Origin: Paenisporosarcina sp. FSL H8-0542
GTDB taxonomy: Bacteria > Bacillota > Bacilli > Bacillales_A > Planococcaceae
Assembly: GCF_038632915.1 (NCBI RefSeq)
Contig: NZ_CP152050.1
Location: forward strand, 3,069,001-3,133,000
Reading direction: 5' to 3'
DNA: 64,000 bases
Made by a program: the position numbers and the translations under genes
Part shown: positions 34,929-43,486 of the stretch, piece after piece
Layout of the letters: each line of letters starts with the position of its first letter
Numbering within the stretch: position 1 is the first letter of the stretch
Notes under the pieces: generated by a model
The model's database searches: none
Told to the model about the DNA's origin: nothing
Seen by the model: the letters and a program-made list of their open reading frames with translations, nothing else

Positions 34929-35579
34929 ATGAATCTTGCATTATGGGTGCTAATCACCTTACTATCAGGTTATTTAATTGGCTGTCTCCATGGTTCAAAT
35001 GTGGCGCAACGGCTTTCTGGGGTGAATGTAAAGGAACAGGGAGTAAAGAATGCGGGGGCATCCAATGCCACTATTGTATTAGGCTGGAAATACGGGGCAC
35101 TCGTTGCATTTGTTGATATTGGTAAAGGAATACTTGCAATCGTCCTTTTGCGTCTTATATTCGAATCTACTGATCTTTCCTTGGAGTATCAATGGGTCCT
35201 ATTATTTCTTGTGGGGGCATCTGTCGTAATAGGTCACAATTATCCATTTCAGATGCATTTTGATGGTGGTAAAGGAACGGCATCTGTTATTGGAGTGATG
35301 TTAGTACTGGATTGGAGAATCGGATTGGTTGGACTTATCTTGCTGATTGTCGTTTCATTGGTGACAGATTACTTATTAATCGGTGTACTGTTCTTATATA
35401 TTACATATATCATTTTAGCCTTTTTGATTACAGAAAGTACTATGCCAATTGTCATAACCACCGCACTCTTCTTACTTGCGTTATGGAAGCATCGCGAGAA
35501 TATACACCGTTTGAGATCCGGGATGGAACCACGAGTTTCTTCGGTTATCAAAAAGAAAAAAGTGACTCACTCCAATTAA
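34929..35579 (+). CDS. PlsY-type glycerol-3-phosphate acyltransferase family protein
   Basis: A 216-residue membrane enzyme. The PlsY motifs are recognisable: GCLHGSNVAQRL near the N-terminus, GVKNAGASNATIVLG (usual form GSGNxGATN), GHNYPFQMHFDGGKGTAS and KHRENIHRLRSGME. PlsY uses acyl-phosphate to acylate glycerol-3-phosphate, starting phospholipid synthesis. The motif variants (Ser for Thr in GASN, Gln-Met-His before FDGGKG) suggest a second, diverged PlsY rather than the main one. The start at 34929 follows AAAAGGGG. It stands alone. Confidence 0.85.
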   Translation: MNLALWVLITLLSGYLIGCLHGSNVAQRLSGVNVKEQGVKNAGASNATIVLGWKYGALVAFVDIGKGILAIVLLRLIFESTDLSLEYQWVLLFLVGASVVIGHNYPFQMHFDGGKGTASVIGVMLVLDWRIGLVGLILLIVVSLVTDYLLIGVLFLYITYIILAFLITESTMPIVITTALFLLALWKHRENIHRLRSGMEPRVSSVIKKKKVTHSN

Positions 35580-35767
35580 TTGGGGAATCCATTTTTTATT
35601 CCGAATTTACTAAAAAGTCGTTAAAATTTCATTCGGCCAGAACAATCATTATTCCGTGAACCGAATGAAAGTGCTAAACTGAGGTAAGGGGTAAAGACTA
35701 CTGGCCCGCATCATGTCGGTCAATATCTGCCCGACTCCGAACCAACTTTTCTAAGGGAGATGAAACC

Positions 35768-36994
35768 ATGCAAGAAACATTAATCGAACGCCTTGTACGT
35801 TATGCCAAAATTGATACACAATCAGATGCTGAAAGCACCACTTGTCCATCTACACCAGGTCAGTGGGACTTATTGCACGAACTAGAAAAAGAATTGGCTT
35901 CAATCGGAATGGAAGACATTTCACTTGATGACAATGGTTATTTATTTGCCACTTTGCCTGCAAATTCAGAACGTGAATTGCCAACAATCGGCTTTTTAGC
36001 TCACGTCGACACAGCAACTGATTATACAGGTAAGAATGTAAACCCTCAGCGTATCGATTGCTATGAAGGTGGCGACATCCGATTAAACGAAGAAACCGTT
36101 ATGTCTCCTGACGATTTCCCAGAGCTTAATAATTATATCGGGCACACTTTAATAACAACAGATGGCACGACTTTACTAGGTGCCGACAACAAAGCAGGAA
36201 TTGCTGAAATTATGACAGCTATGGAGTTTCTAATTAATAATCCAGACATTAAACACGGCAAACTTCGTGTTGCCTTTACTCCAGACGAAGAAATTGGGCG
36301 TGGGCCACATAAATTTGATGTTGAAAAATTTGATGCCAAGTATGCTTATACAATGGATGGCGGACCTCTTGGAGAACTTCAATTTGAAAGTTTCAATGCA
36401 GCTGGTGCTAAAGTTATCACACGTGGGACAAGCGTTCATCCAGGTTCAGCTAAAAACAAAATGGTCAACGCTCTGACCATCGCCATGAAGTTCCAATCTT
36501 ATATGCCTGCAGATGAAGTGCCTGAGAAGACTGAAGGACATGAAGGATTCATCCACTTGATGAATTTCAACGGGCATGTAGAAGAAGCCAAATTGTCTTA
36601 TATCGTACGTGACTTTGACCGTGAAAAATTCGAAGCGAAGAAAGCATTATTTGAAGAAGCTGCTTCAAAAATCAAAGCAGAATACGGATCAAATGCAATT
36701 TCGTATGAACTGCATGATCAATATTTCAACATGGGTGAAAAAATTGAGCCTGTAAAAGAAATTGTCGATATTGCACATGAAGCGATGACGAATCTATCAA
36801 TTAATCCATTAGTCATCCCAATTCGTGGAGGTACTGACGGTTCACAATTATCATATATGGGCATGCCAACACCTAATATCTTTACAGGTGGCGAAAACTA
36901 TCATGGAAAATATGAATACATTTCAGTCGATAACATGGAAAAAGCAACCAAAGTCATGATTGAAATGATTCAACTGTTTGAAAGACAAGCTTAA
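35768..36994 (+). CDS. pepT: Peptidase T (tripeptide aminopeptidase)
   Basis: A 408-residue M20 metallopeptidase that removes the N-terminal residue from tripeptides in the cytosol. Metal-binding residues are His79 and Asp81 in LAHVDTA, the Asp in LLGADNKAG, Glu-Glu in TPDEEIGRG, and a late His in [22 protein letters not shown] and [17 protein letters not shown] are PepT-type signatures. The ATG at 35768 has AAGGGAGA upstream. A single gene with its own terminator. Confidence 0.95.
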   Translation: MQETLIERLVRYAKIDTQSDAESTTCPSTPGQWDLLHELEKELASIGMEDISLDDNGYLFATLPANSERELPTIGFLAHVDTATDYTGKNVNPQRIDCYEGGDIRLNEETVMSPDDFPELNNYIGHTLITTDGTTLLGADNKAGIAEIMTAMEFLINNPDIKHGKLRVAFTPDEEIGRGPHKFDVEKFDAKYAYTMDGGPLGELQFESFNAAGAKVITRGTSVHPGSAKNKMVNALTIAMKFQSYMPADEVPEKTEGHEGFIHLMNFNGHVEEAKLSYIVRDFDREKFEAKKALFEEAASKIKAEYGSNAISYELHDQYFNMGEKIEPVKEIVDIAHEAMTNLSINPLVIPIRGGTDGSQLSYMGMPTPNIFTGGENYHGKYEYISVDNMEKATKVMIEMIQLFERQA

Positions 36995-37003
36995 TATTGC
37001 CAT

Positions 37004-37050
37004 AACACAAGCATTGACTGTCCTCCTGACAGACTGTGCTTGTTTTTTTA
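37004..37050 (+). terminator. Terminator of pepT
   Basis: ACAAGCA (37007-37013) pairs with TGCTTGT (37037-37043) around an inner CTGTC/GACAG stem, followed by a T-run. Confidence 0.85.
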
Positions 37051-37208
37051 TGGAATTTCCTATGACATTGAATTTCCCAATAAACGTCACCTAATTTTGC
37101 ACCATCCGGCATATATTTTATGGGAATCGTAGAAAACATCATAAGCAGGTCATGATTACTTATCCTGCACCGACAACTTCACAATTTTGTAAAGACTTTT
37201 CCAGTAAT

Positions 37209-37229
37209 TAATGAAAATCATTCTCATTA
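37209..37229. promoter_or_regulatory. Fur box before the siderophore ATPase gene
   Basis: TAATGAAAATCATTCTCATTA is a 21-bp near-palindrome fitting the Bacillus 7-1-7 Fur pattern (TGATAATNATTATCA). A TATGAT at 37246 is a likely -10. It predicts induction under iron limitation. Confidence 0.88.
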
Positions 37230-37291
37230 ATTCTTTGTTTTATGGTATGATGTCTTAAGTGAGAACACCTATCAGTTAGATGGAGGTTACA

Positions 37292-38119
37292 ATGATGCAT
37301 ACTGCTGTTAAAGCTGAATCCCTTTCAATTGGATATTCTGATCATTTACTATTTGAGAATTTAAATTTACATATACCCCGTGGAGAAATTTCCGTTTTTG
37401 TTGGCAGCAATGGCTGCGGAAAGTCAACGTTGCTTCGTTCTATTGCACGTTTATTGAAACCGACAACCGGTTCTGTCCTATTGGAAGGAAAAGATGTTCA
37501 CCGCATGTCTTCCAAAGAAGTGGCTAAAAAAATGGGTATACTGCCTCAATCACCCGTTTCACCAGAAGGTCTGACGGTTCATGATTTGGTGAAGCAAGGC
37601 CGTTATCCCCACCAGTCATGGTTGAAGCGCTGGACTGAAGAAGATACAGAAAAAGTGGAAGCCGCAATGGAAGCAACGCGAATTAGCGATCTTCGTGACC
37701 GCGCCGTTGATACATTATCCGGTGGCCAACGACAACGTGCTTGGATTGCAATGACACTCGCTCAAGATACCGATCTCATCTTGCTTGATGAACCTACGAC
37801 TTATTTGGACATGACGCACCAAATTGAAATTTTGGATTTGCTGTTTGAATTAAATGAGAAAAAAGATCGTACCATCGTGATGGTATTACATGATTTGAAC
37901 TTAGCATCCCGATACGCCCACAATATCATTGCCATTAAAAATGGCGATGTCCATGCTCAAGGTAAACCGGAAGATATCATTACTTGTGATTTAGTTAGAT
38001 CAGTATTTGGTATGGAATGCCAAGTTTCAAAAGATCCAATGTTCGGCACACCTCATTGCATCCCTTATGGTCGGGGACGCTGTGTAGTACCAGAATTACG
38101 AGTTTCTACAGGTGCGTAA
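37292..38119 (+). CDS. Siderophore-type ABC transporter ATPase (FhuC/FecE/YusV type)
   Basis: A 275-residue ATPase: Walker A VGSNGCGKSTLLRS, Q-loop MGILPQSP, signature LSGGQRQRAW, Walker B ILLDEPTTYLDM, H-loop VLHDLNLA. The FhuC-type C-terminal segment (GKPEDIITCDLVRSVFGMEC) is present. No permease or binding protein is near, which recalls Bacillus subtilis YusV, an orphan ATPase shared by several siderophore importers; that parallel is inference. The start is ATGATG at 37292/37295, after GGAGG; the ATG at 37280 lies in the ribosome site region. It is 2 bp before the fhuF-like gene and under a Fur box. Confidence 0.92.
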   Translation: MMHTAVKAESLSIGYSDHLLFENLNLHIPRGEISVFVGSNGCGKSTLLRSIARLLKPTTGSVLLEGKDVHRMSSKEVAKKMGILPQSPVSPEGLTVHDLVKQGRYPHQSWLKRWTEEDTEKVEAAMEATRISDLRDRAVDTLSGGQRQRAWIAMTLAQDTDLILLDEPTTYLDMTHQIEILDLLFELNEKKDRTIVMVLHDLNLASRYAHNIIAIKNGDVHAQGKPEDIITCDLVRSVFGMECQVSKDPMFGTPHCIPYGRGRCVVPELRVSTGA

Positions 38120-38121
38120 GT

Positions 38122-38790
38122 ATGAAGAATACTCTTAAACAACTTTCTGTGTTTGTCGATGATGACCGTCAGCCCGTTATGACACTCGGTGAGGCTCATA
38201 CTGCACATGGCATAAACAGAATGCTTCAAACTGTTCGAGACATAACGGATGCACCAACGGATGCCGTTGCTGCATCTGTTTTTTTTCGCCGCATTGGTTT
38301 CTTGTTAGCAGCTCAATTCAATACGATTGCGGTACACAAGCAAGTTTTTGCCGGACCTTTAAACCACATTGGTATTATTCAGGACGACTATACAATTAAG
38401 TTCACAGTACCAAGTGAAGGCTATATCAAAGTGCAAGATGAAGAACAAGCTTTGCGATTCGTTCTGGACACCTATGGTCATCCTCTAGTTGAATTCTTTA
38501 GTCAACATGCGAAGATCCCTAAGTTGATTTTATGGGAAAATATATGGGGGTACGTCATATGGGTTTACAGTCAACTTATTCAGGATGGTGTTACGACCGC
38601 CTCATCGAATCTGGAATTTTTGTTGCTAGAAAGCACGTGGAAACCGCAAATGAGACGTTCACCTTTTAAGCAATTTTTGCAAAACCAATCAGCCCTTAAT
38701 GCAATGAAAGACTATAAACGAGTTACATGTTGTTTATTAAAAGAAATGCCTAATACCAATAGATGCTCCTATTGCCCACACGCTGACTAA
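38122..38790 (+). CDS. FhuF-like 2Fe-2S ferric-siderophore reductase
   Basis: A 222-residue protein ending in TCCLLKEMPNTNRCSYCP: Cys-Cys-x10-Cys-x2-Cys, the 2Fe-2S motif of FhuF-type reductases that release iron from imported siderophores. ILWENIWGYVIWVYSQL is also family-like. The longer frame from 38017 runs inside the ATPase gene; the ATG at 38122, two bases after its stop, is the credible start. It shares the Fur-controlled transcript. A second relative is at 43487. Confidence 0.87.
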   Translation: MKNTLKQLSVFVDDDRQPVMTLGEAHTAHGINRMLQTVRDITDAPTDAVAASVFFRRIGFLLAAQFNTIAVHKQVFAGPLNHIGIIQDDYTIKFTVPSEGYIKVQDEEQALRFVLDTYGHPLVEFFSQHAKIPKLILWENIWGYVIWVYSQLIQDGVTTASSNLEFLLLESTWKPQMRRSPFKQFLQNQSALNAMKDYKRVTCCLLKEMPNTNRCSYCPHAD

Positions 38791-38802
38791 GCGTGTTTTT
38801 TT
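38778..38802 (+). terminator. Terminator of the ATPase-fhuF operon
   Basis: ACACGC and GCGTGT flank TGACTAA and are followed by a T-run; the hairpin includes the stop codon. Confidence 0.85.
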
Positions 38803-38906
38803 AATCTTTCCGAATAAATTTATTGTCCGACCCCCTTAAGTTATTAATATATTTCGAAAAATGTATTAGCGTCTAAGGGATGCAAATTTATTAAGAGGTG
38901 AAGAAA

Positions 38907-39644
38907 ATGAAAAATTGGAAAAAAGCAAGCGCTGCTATATTAGCTGCAGGACTTATTACAACTTCTGCTGGACAAGTTTGGGCCAACGAAACTGAAAAAG
39001 TAGATTCTAGTTTAGAAGTTTCTCAAGACACTACTGTTACAGCTGAAGATTTAGAAATCGCTTCATTAGTTCCAACTGGTTATACTGCCAACAATATTTT
39101 TGCACTATCTAAAAACATTGAGAAAATTAGTAATCCAACTGCAAAAGCTGCATTGCAAAAAAACATTGATAAAGCATTAGCTAAATGGGCTGAGAAAAAT
39201 GCTGAAACACCTGAAGTTCCTGAAGTAGAACTTCCTGAAACTCCAGAAGCTCCAGAAGCGGAACTTCCAGAAACTCTAGAAGTTGAAGTTCCTGAAACTG
39301 ATGTTCCTGTAGTTGAAGCTCCTGATACTGAAGTTGATGAAGAGAAGGAATTAAATGAAAAAGCTACAGCTGCTCTAGCTAAAGCTGAAGAGAAAAAGGC
39401 TGCTGCTCAAGCTAAAGCTGAAGAGAAAAAGGCTGCCGCTCTAGCTAAAGCTGAAGAGAAAAAAGCTGCTGCTCTAGCTAAAGCTGAAGAGAAAAAGGCT
39501 GCCGCTCTAGCTAAAGCTGAAGAGAAAAAAGCTGCTGCTCTAGCTAAAGCTGAAGAGAAAAAAGCTGCTACTCAAGCTAAAGTCGAAGAGAAAAAAGCTG
39601 CTGTATCTGAAAAAGCCGCAAAAGCTAAAAATGGTAAAGAATAG
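38907..39644 (+). CDS. Secreted helical AEEKK-repeat protein
   Basis: A 245-residue protein with a clear signal peptide (KKASAAILAAGLITTSAG, then QVWANE). A helical module follows (about 45-95: IASLVPTGYTANNIFALSKN), then a Pro/Glu-rich linker (about 100-145, PEVPEVELPETPEAPEA) and an array of 11-residue units AKAEEKKAAAL from about 155 to 230. The array has alternating acidic and basic residues expected of a stiff single alpha-helix. No anchor is seen. Function unknown. The ATG at 38907 follows AAGAGGTGA; the GTG at 38898 lies in that site. DUF5667-like N-terminal module is possible but unsure. Confidence 0.82.
   Translation: MKNWKKASAAILAAGLITTSAGQVWANETEKVDSSLEVSQDTTVTAEDLEIASLVPTGYTANNIFALSKNIEKISNPTAKAALQKNIDKALAKWAEKNAETPEVPEVELPETPEAPEAELPETLEVEVPETDVPVVEAPDTEVDEEKELNEKATAALAKAEEKKAAAQAKAEEKKAAALAKAEEKKAAALAKAEEKKAAALAKAEEKKAAALAKAEEKKAATQAKVEEKKAAVSEKAAKAKNGKE
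39367..39599. repeat. In-gene 33-bp tandem repeats (AKAEEKKAAAL)
   Basis: Seven near-identical 33-bp units starting GCTAAAGCTGAAGAGAAAAA. Synonymous differences (AAGGCTGCC or AAAGCTGCT) alternate, suggesting expansion by unequal crossing-over of unit pairs. Confidence 0.85.
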
Positions 39645-39673
39645 TACAAATAACTAAATTAAGCATACAAATT

Positions 39674-39706
39674 GAGCCCAATTCGCATCCGAATTGGGCT
39701 CTTTTA
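39674..39706 (+). terminator. Terminator of the AEEKK-repeat gene
   Basis: GAGCCCAATTCG and CGAATTGGGCTC form a perfect 12-bp stem with loop CATC, followed by TTTT. Confidence 0.95.
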
Positions 39707-39774
39707 ATATGCCTTATATCAGCTTTGAATATGATTAGCACTCGCTTTAAGCCAATCTTCCCTTGAGTAAACTA

Positions 39775-41331
39775 TCAATTCTCTATATTAATTGGATTTG
39801 CAATGACTGTTCTATTTCTTCCTTGTTGTTTTGCTTGATATAATGCTTTATCTGTAGCGTGAAGTAACTGAGAAAAATGATTTGCGGTCTCTGAGGAATT
39901 TCCTATCCCCATTGAAACAGTGATCGGTTTTCCAGATGGGCTTATGGTGTTTTCAGTTTTTTTTCTAATTCGTTCTGCAATCATATTAGCCGTCCCAATA
40001 TCGGTTTCTGGAAGAACAATCAAAAATTCCTCTCCACCCATGCGGAAACACATATCGCTTTCCCTTGTCTCATTTTTTACTAACGTGGAAAGATATTTTA
40101 ATACTTCATCTCCCACTTGATGTCCGTATTGATCGTTCACGGTTTTAAAAAGGTCAATATCAAGGAGGATAATCGAATACATTTCTAACGAATTAACTTT
40201 CTCTTCTAACGAACGACGATTATAGTAACCTGTCAATGGGTCCAGGTTAGATTCACTCTCAACATTGATGATTTTTTTTTCATAAAATTCAACAGCTATT
40301 AAAATAGCACGTTCCAATTCTTTTAATTCAAAATACCAGTCTGGAATGTGAGGTTTCGGTACCGAAGAATCTACTGTAATCTGTTGGGCATAGAAGGATA
40401 AATTTCTTATCGGGTCCACAATTTTCTTCAACATGACAAGAGACATTAGAAAAACAAAAATCATAAATGGAATAGCGATTAAACACACCTGCTTCGCCAT
40501 TTCTATTGTTGGTTCTAAAATTGCTTTTTTAGGTGTTTGCGATATAATTCCCCAATTGTTTGCAGAGCTTGCATATGCTGCTAACATAGGTATCCCTTTA
40601 GTATCGAGAATCTCTTGAGCTCCATTTTCTCCTTTTAACACTTTCTGAATGATTTTGTTCTCTATTGCATTTTCTCCAATTCTAATAGGATCGGGGTGAT
40701 AGATAATATCACCATGAGAATCAACTACATATACATACGAATCATTTTGATGTTTTGGATGTTGACCAAGTACTTTTTTCAGGCTATTGTCCTCATGTAA
40801 ATATATGGTTCCAGCAAGAAACCCTAAGTATGAACCATTATCGTCAAAGACGGGCACTGAAATAAGCAATATCATTCTTCCTGTCACACTTATGTAAGGC
40901 TGTGATATTAAGGGTACTTTTTGTATTAAAGCTTCTTTTGCACCCGGCGTGTTCAATTGTATACCCTTCAAGTTTACTTCTGGTGCTGAGGCAACGACCT
41001 TTCCTTTTGAATCAACAAATAACGTAGAATTAAAAAAAGTAGTAGAATCCAAAAAATGCGTTAATTCTTTATTTATTGCGGTAGAATCTGTATGTAAATA
41101 TTCACTATCTTGAGATTCCAATGTTAGACTTTTTAACATAGTACTAAAAAGTGAATTCGTTGTATCAGCTAACTTTTCTGCATAAAATTGATTTTCTATT
41201 AAGTAATTCTTCTCAAGGTTATTTTTACTTACTACTACTCCTGAAATAACACTTCCTGCTAAAGTACCAATCATGGCAAAGCCCAACAGTGTTAAAATTA
41301 GCAATTTTACACTCAGCATTTTTGGTTTCAT
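39775..41331 (-). CDS. Diguanylate cyclase with extracellular Cache sensor
   Basis: A 518-residue membrane protein. A TM helix (about 8-30), an extracellular double-Cache-type sensor domain (about 40-270, with YVYVVDSHGDIIYHPDP), a second TM helix (about 275-300), a linker, and a C-terminal GGDEF domain. The active site is GGEEF near residue 432, with DIDLFKTVNDQYGHQVGDEVL before it, so it should make cyclic di-GMP from GTP. No RxxD inhibitory site was looked for in detail. The ATG at 41331 has a TGGAGA site; the frame start at 41367 does not. Confidence 0.93.
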   Translation of the reverse strand: MKPKMLSVKLLILTLLGFAMIGTLAGSVISGVVVSKNNLEKNYLIENQFYAEKLADTTNSLFSTMLKSLTLESQDSEYLHTDSTAINKELTHFLDSTTFFNSTLFVDSKGKVVASAPEVNLKGIQLNTPGAKEALIQKVPLISQPYISVTGRMILLISVPVFDDNGSYLGFLAGTIYLHEDNSLKKVLGQHPKHQNDSYVYVVDSHGDIIYHPDPIRIGENAIENKIIQKVLKGENGAQEILDTKGIPMLAAYASSANNWGIISQTPKKAILEPTIEMAKQVCLIAIPFMIFVFLMSLVMLKKIVDPIRNLSFYAQQITVDSSVPKPHIPDWYFELKELERAILIAVEFYEKKIINVESESNLDPLTGYYNRRSLEEKVNSLEMYSIILLDIDLFKTVNDQYGHQVGDEVLKYLSTLVKNETRESDMCFRMGGEEFLIVLPETDIGTANMIAERIRKKTENTISPSGKPITVSMGIGNSSETANHFSQLLHATDKALYQAKQQGRNRTVIANPINIEN

Positions 41332-41567
41332 ATTTTTTTCTCCAATTGATTTAGTCCAATAATCCATTCATATATTACACTATTTAGGAATTGATTGGTT
41401 ATAAACCATAAAAATGTATATTATCAGAAAACTTCGACAGGTAATTCGGAACTCTTTCGTTCCTTTTACATCTATTAAGGGTCAATGTGAATAGTCTATT
41501 AATTATCACCTCATTATTGGACATTCTGAAAGATAATAAATGAGTTACATAATGTTTTATGATTACT

Positions 41568-41603
41568 GCAAAACAAAACAGCACAGTTAATTAACTGTGC
41601 TGT
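41568..41603 (-). terminator. Terminator of the PAS kinase gene
   Basis: A perfect 26-bp palindrome at 41578-41603 (arms ACAGCACAGTTAA), followed on the minus strand by TTTGTTTTGC. Confidence 0.9.
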
Positions 41604-41641
41604 TTATTAAAGTTTCTTATGTCACAATTCGTATTAGCTAG

Positions 41642-42868
41642 TTATGCTTTCAATAACGATTGGGTAATAGTAGGTAATATTATTTCTATCGTTGTTCCCT
41701 CATTTAATTTACTTTCAATTGTTAACTTACCGTTATGACTTTCGATTATCTTATAACAGGTCATTAGTCCAAGACCAGTACCCTTTTCCTTTGTTGTATA
41801 AAATGGCTCTCCCAGTGTTGGCAATCGTTCTGTTGGAATTCCGATACCTTCATCAATAATTTGAATAGAAATTTTATCTTCTTCTTTTTTCTTAACCTTA
41901 ACCTCAATACTTCCCCCCTGAGGCATGGCTTCGATTGAATTTTTAAGAAGGTTTAGAAAAACCTGCTTTAACTGATTTTTATCGCAACTCACCATTGGCA
42001 AATCACTTTCAAACTCAACAAAAATTTGAACATTGTTCAATATTGACTGAGTATTAATTAAGGTTACTATTTCTTTTATCAATACCGTAATATCTTGTTC
42101 TAGAAAAGTTGCTACGCTTGGTTTGGCGAGAACCATGAATTCACCTACGATTGAATTTATCCGTTCAAGCTCTGATTCTACAATATCAAAATATTCATCT
42201 TTGAGCTCATTGGACTTCAATAGATATATAAATCCTTTGATGGAAGTTAGGGGATTACGGACTTCATGGGCTATACCTGCTGCCATTTGACCCAACATAG
42301 CCAGTTTTTCTGACTTTTGGAGTTGCTGTTCGTTCTGTGCTTTTCTTATAGTGATATCCTTTCCAATTGAAAGGATTGCCTCTTTTTCACCAAAAACGAT
42401 ATACAATGAAGAAACTTCAAAAAAGAACATCGATCCATCAAAACGTTTCATTCTGTGTTCTATACTGTTTAACGGAAGTTTCTGTTTCATTGCCTGTTTT
42501 ACTCGTTCATGAATACGCTCTGTGTACTCGGGCTCAAAAAAGTCATGTATGGATTTTCCGATTATGTCTCCCATATTGGAAGCTCCAAACATGCAAACAG
42601 TGGCTTTATTTACATAAACAATCCTATTATCCTGATGGATAATAACTGATTCAGGCAATGAATCAATCAACCTTTTATAGCTTTCCCCACTAGACCGTGC
42701 CTGTTTTTCATAGTAACGAGCTTTATCATATTGCCTTCCAACAAGCCAAGCAATAAATGTAAATATAAAAAAGTCTATCGTAAAAAAAACCTCATAATTC
42801 ACAATCTTTTGAAAGGTAGTAAATGTTATCGAAATTAACACCAAAATAATTTGACCCGAATTATTCAT
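41642..42868 (-). CDS. PAS-domain sensor histidine kinase (sporulation-kinase-like)
   Basis: A 408-residue kinase. Two N-terminal hydrophobic segments (about 5-50), a PAS domain (about 70-185; VIIHQDNRIVYVNKATVCMFG), HisKA with phosphoacceptor His201 in GIAHEVRNPLTSIKG, and an ATPase domain with N-box LLKNSIEAMPQGG, DEGIGIP and GTGLGLMTCYKII. The H-box and N-box follow the KinA-E/NtrB type, so phosphorelay input is possible. No response regulator is adjacent. The ATG at 42868 follows AGAGGGA. Confidence 0.92.
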   Translation of the reverse strand: MNNSGQIILVLISITFTTFQKIVNYEVFFTIDFFIFTFIAWLVGRQYDKARYYEKQARSSGESYKRLIDSLPESVIIHQDNRIVYVNKATVCMFGASNMGDIIGKSIHDFFEPEYTERIHERVKQAMKQKLPLNSIEHRMKRFDGSMFFFEVSSLYIVFGEKEAILSIGKDITIRKAQNEQQLQKSEKLAMLGQMAAGIAHEVRNPLTSIKGFIYLLKSNELKDEYFDIVESELERINSIVGEFMVLAKPSVATFLEQDITVLIKEIVTLINTQSILNNVQIFVEFESDLPMVSCDKNQLKQVFLNLLKNSIEAMPQGGSIEVKVKKKEEDKISIQIIDEGIGIPTERLPTLGEPFYTTKEKGTGLGLMTCYKIIESHNGKLTIESKLNEGTTIEIILPTITQSLLKA

Positions 42869-43259
42869 TTTATCCCTCTTAAATAAGTATATTTGCAAAC
42901 AATTATTGTAAATTATTTATTCAACGATTTGACGATATATTTCTTTATCTATATCTTTTTCCACGATATTCCACTCTTACAAAAAGCTACTACTATTTAA
43001 TTCGACATTTTAACATTAAAACTCCTCTTTTCCTTTGAAAATTGCATATACAATATGTGAAATGCGCGTATCTATTTCATTATTTATTCTGTGCTATGTA
43101 GATAAGCAACTTCAAAAAATATCCTTTTTCAACTAACACGTATTTTCATATTAATATAACTACCCCAGTAATATTAAAGAAAGACTACTATTGTCACTGG
43201 TCAGTTAGTTGAAGAACAAAAGCCTCCACTTAATAATATTATCGCTTGGATTCTACGCT
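42869..43259. other. AT-rich intergenic stretch upstream of the PAS kinase
   Basis: About 390 bp with no supported gene. Near the kinase, TTTACA and TATACT on the minus strand could form a weak promoter with a short spacer. The rest shows no repeat, motif or convincing frame. Confidence 0.55.
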
Positions 43260-43417
43260 AAAAAAAATCCATGCACAAGTGCATGGATTCATAGTCTTGA
43301 CTAACACAACTTAACGATGAGGGGGGTTAAGAATGTGTTTTTATGATCAGCATCGATTTGGAGAAAAGTCGCTGACATGGCTTCTTCCCTAATTTTCAGA
43401 AAGATTGTCTTTGGTAT
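43260..43417 (-). ncRNA. Candidate Fur-regulated small RNA (FsrA-like)
   Basis: A predicted RNA of about 158 nt starting near 43417. It ends in a strong terminator: AATCCATGCA pairs with TGCATGGATT (43266-43289), then eight U (43260-43267). Before this lies a small hairpin, TTAAC-CCCCCTCATC-GTTAA (43311-43330), that shows a C-rich loop, the feature by which FsrA pairs with ribosome sites. A 25-codon frame lies inside. Size is larger than the 84 nt of Bacillus subtilis FsrA. Function is inference. Confidence 0.6.
43301..43378 (-). CDS. Possible 25-residue peptide inside the Fur-regulated RNA
   Basis: ATG at 43378 with AGGGAAG at 43384-43390 opens a frame of 25 codons (MSATFLQIDADHKNTFLTPL and five more), ending in TAG. 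Spacing is acceptable. The frame covers the C-rich loop, so translation and pairing would compete. It may be chance. Confidence 0.3.
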   Translation of the reverse strand: MSATFLQIDADHKNTFLTPLIVKLC

Positions 43418-43419
43418 AC

Positions 43420-43438
43420 GATAATGATAATCATTATC
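43420..43438. promoter_or_regulatory. Perfect Fur box between the small RNA and the second fhuF-like gene
   Basis: GATAATGATAATCATTATC is the exact classical 19-bp Fur consensus. It overlaps the minus-strand -10 and lies 49 bp before the fhuF-like start. Confidence 0.95.
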
Positions 43439-43452
43439 ACTAAATATGTCAA
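43424..43452 (-). promoter_or_regulatory. Sigma-A promoter for the candidate small RNA
   Basis: On the minus strand TTGACA (43447-43452), a 17-bp spacer and TATCAT (43424-43429). The -10 lies inside the Fur box, so Fur-Fe would block it. Confidence 0.82.
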
Positions 43453-43486
43453 CACTTTACCGGTTAATTTTTTGTATACTACATTT

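Noticed and set aside
35629-35670. TTCATTCGG/CCGAATGAA inverted repeat before pepT
   Set aside because: Loop of over 20 bases and no T-run; may be chance, not strong enough to call an operator.
38822-38850. Promoter TTGTCC/TAATAT before the AEEKK-repeat gene
   Set aside because: Weak boxes; no support beyond position.
41399-41584. 61-residue minus-strand frame between the cyclase and kinase genes
   Set aside because: No ribosome site, no family pattern, and it overlaps the kinase terminator.
43424-43486. N-terminal extension of the second fhuF-like protein
   Set aside because: It would translate the Fur box and minus-strand promoter and has no ribosome site.
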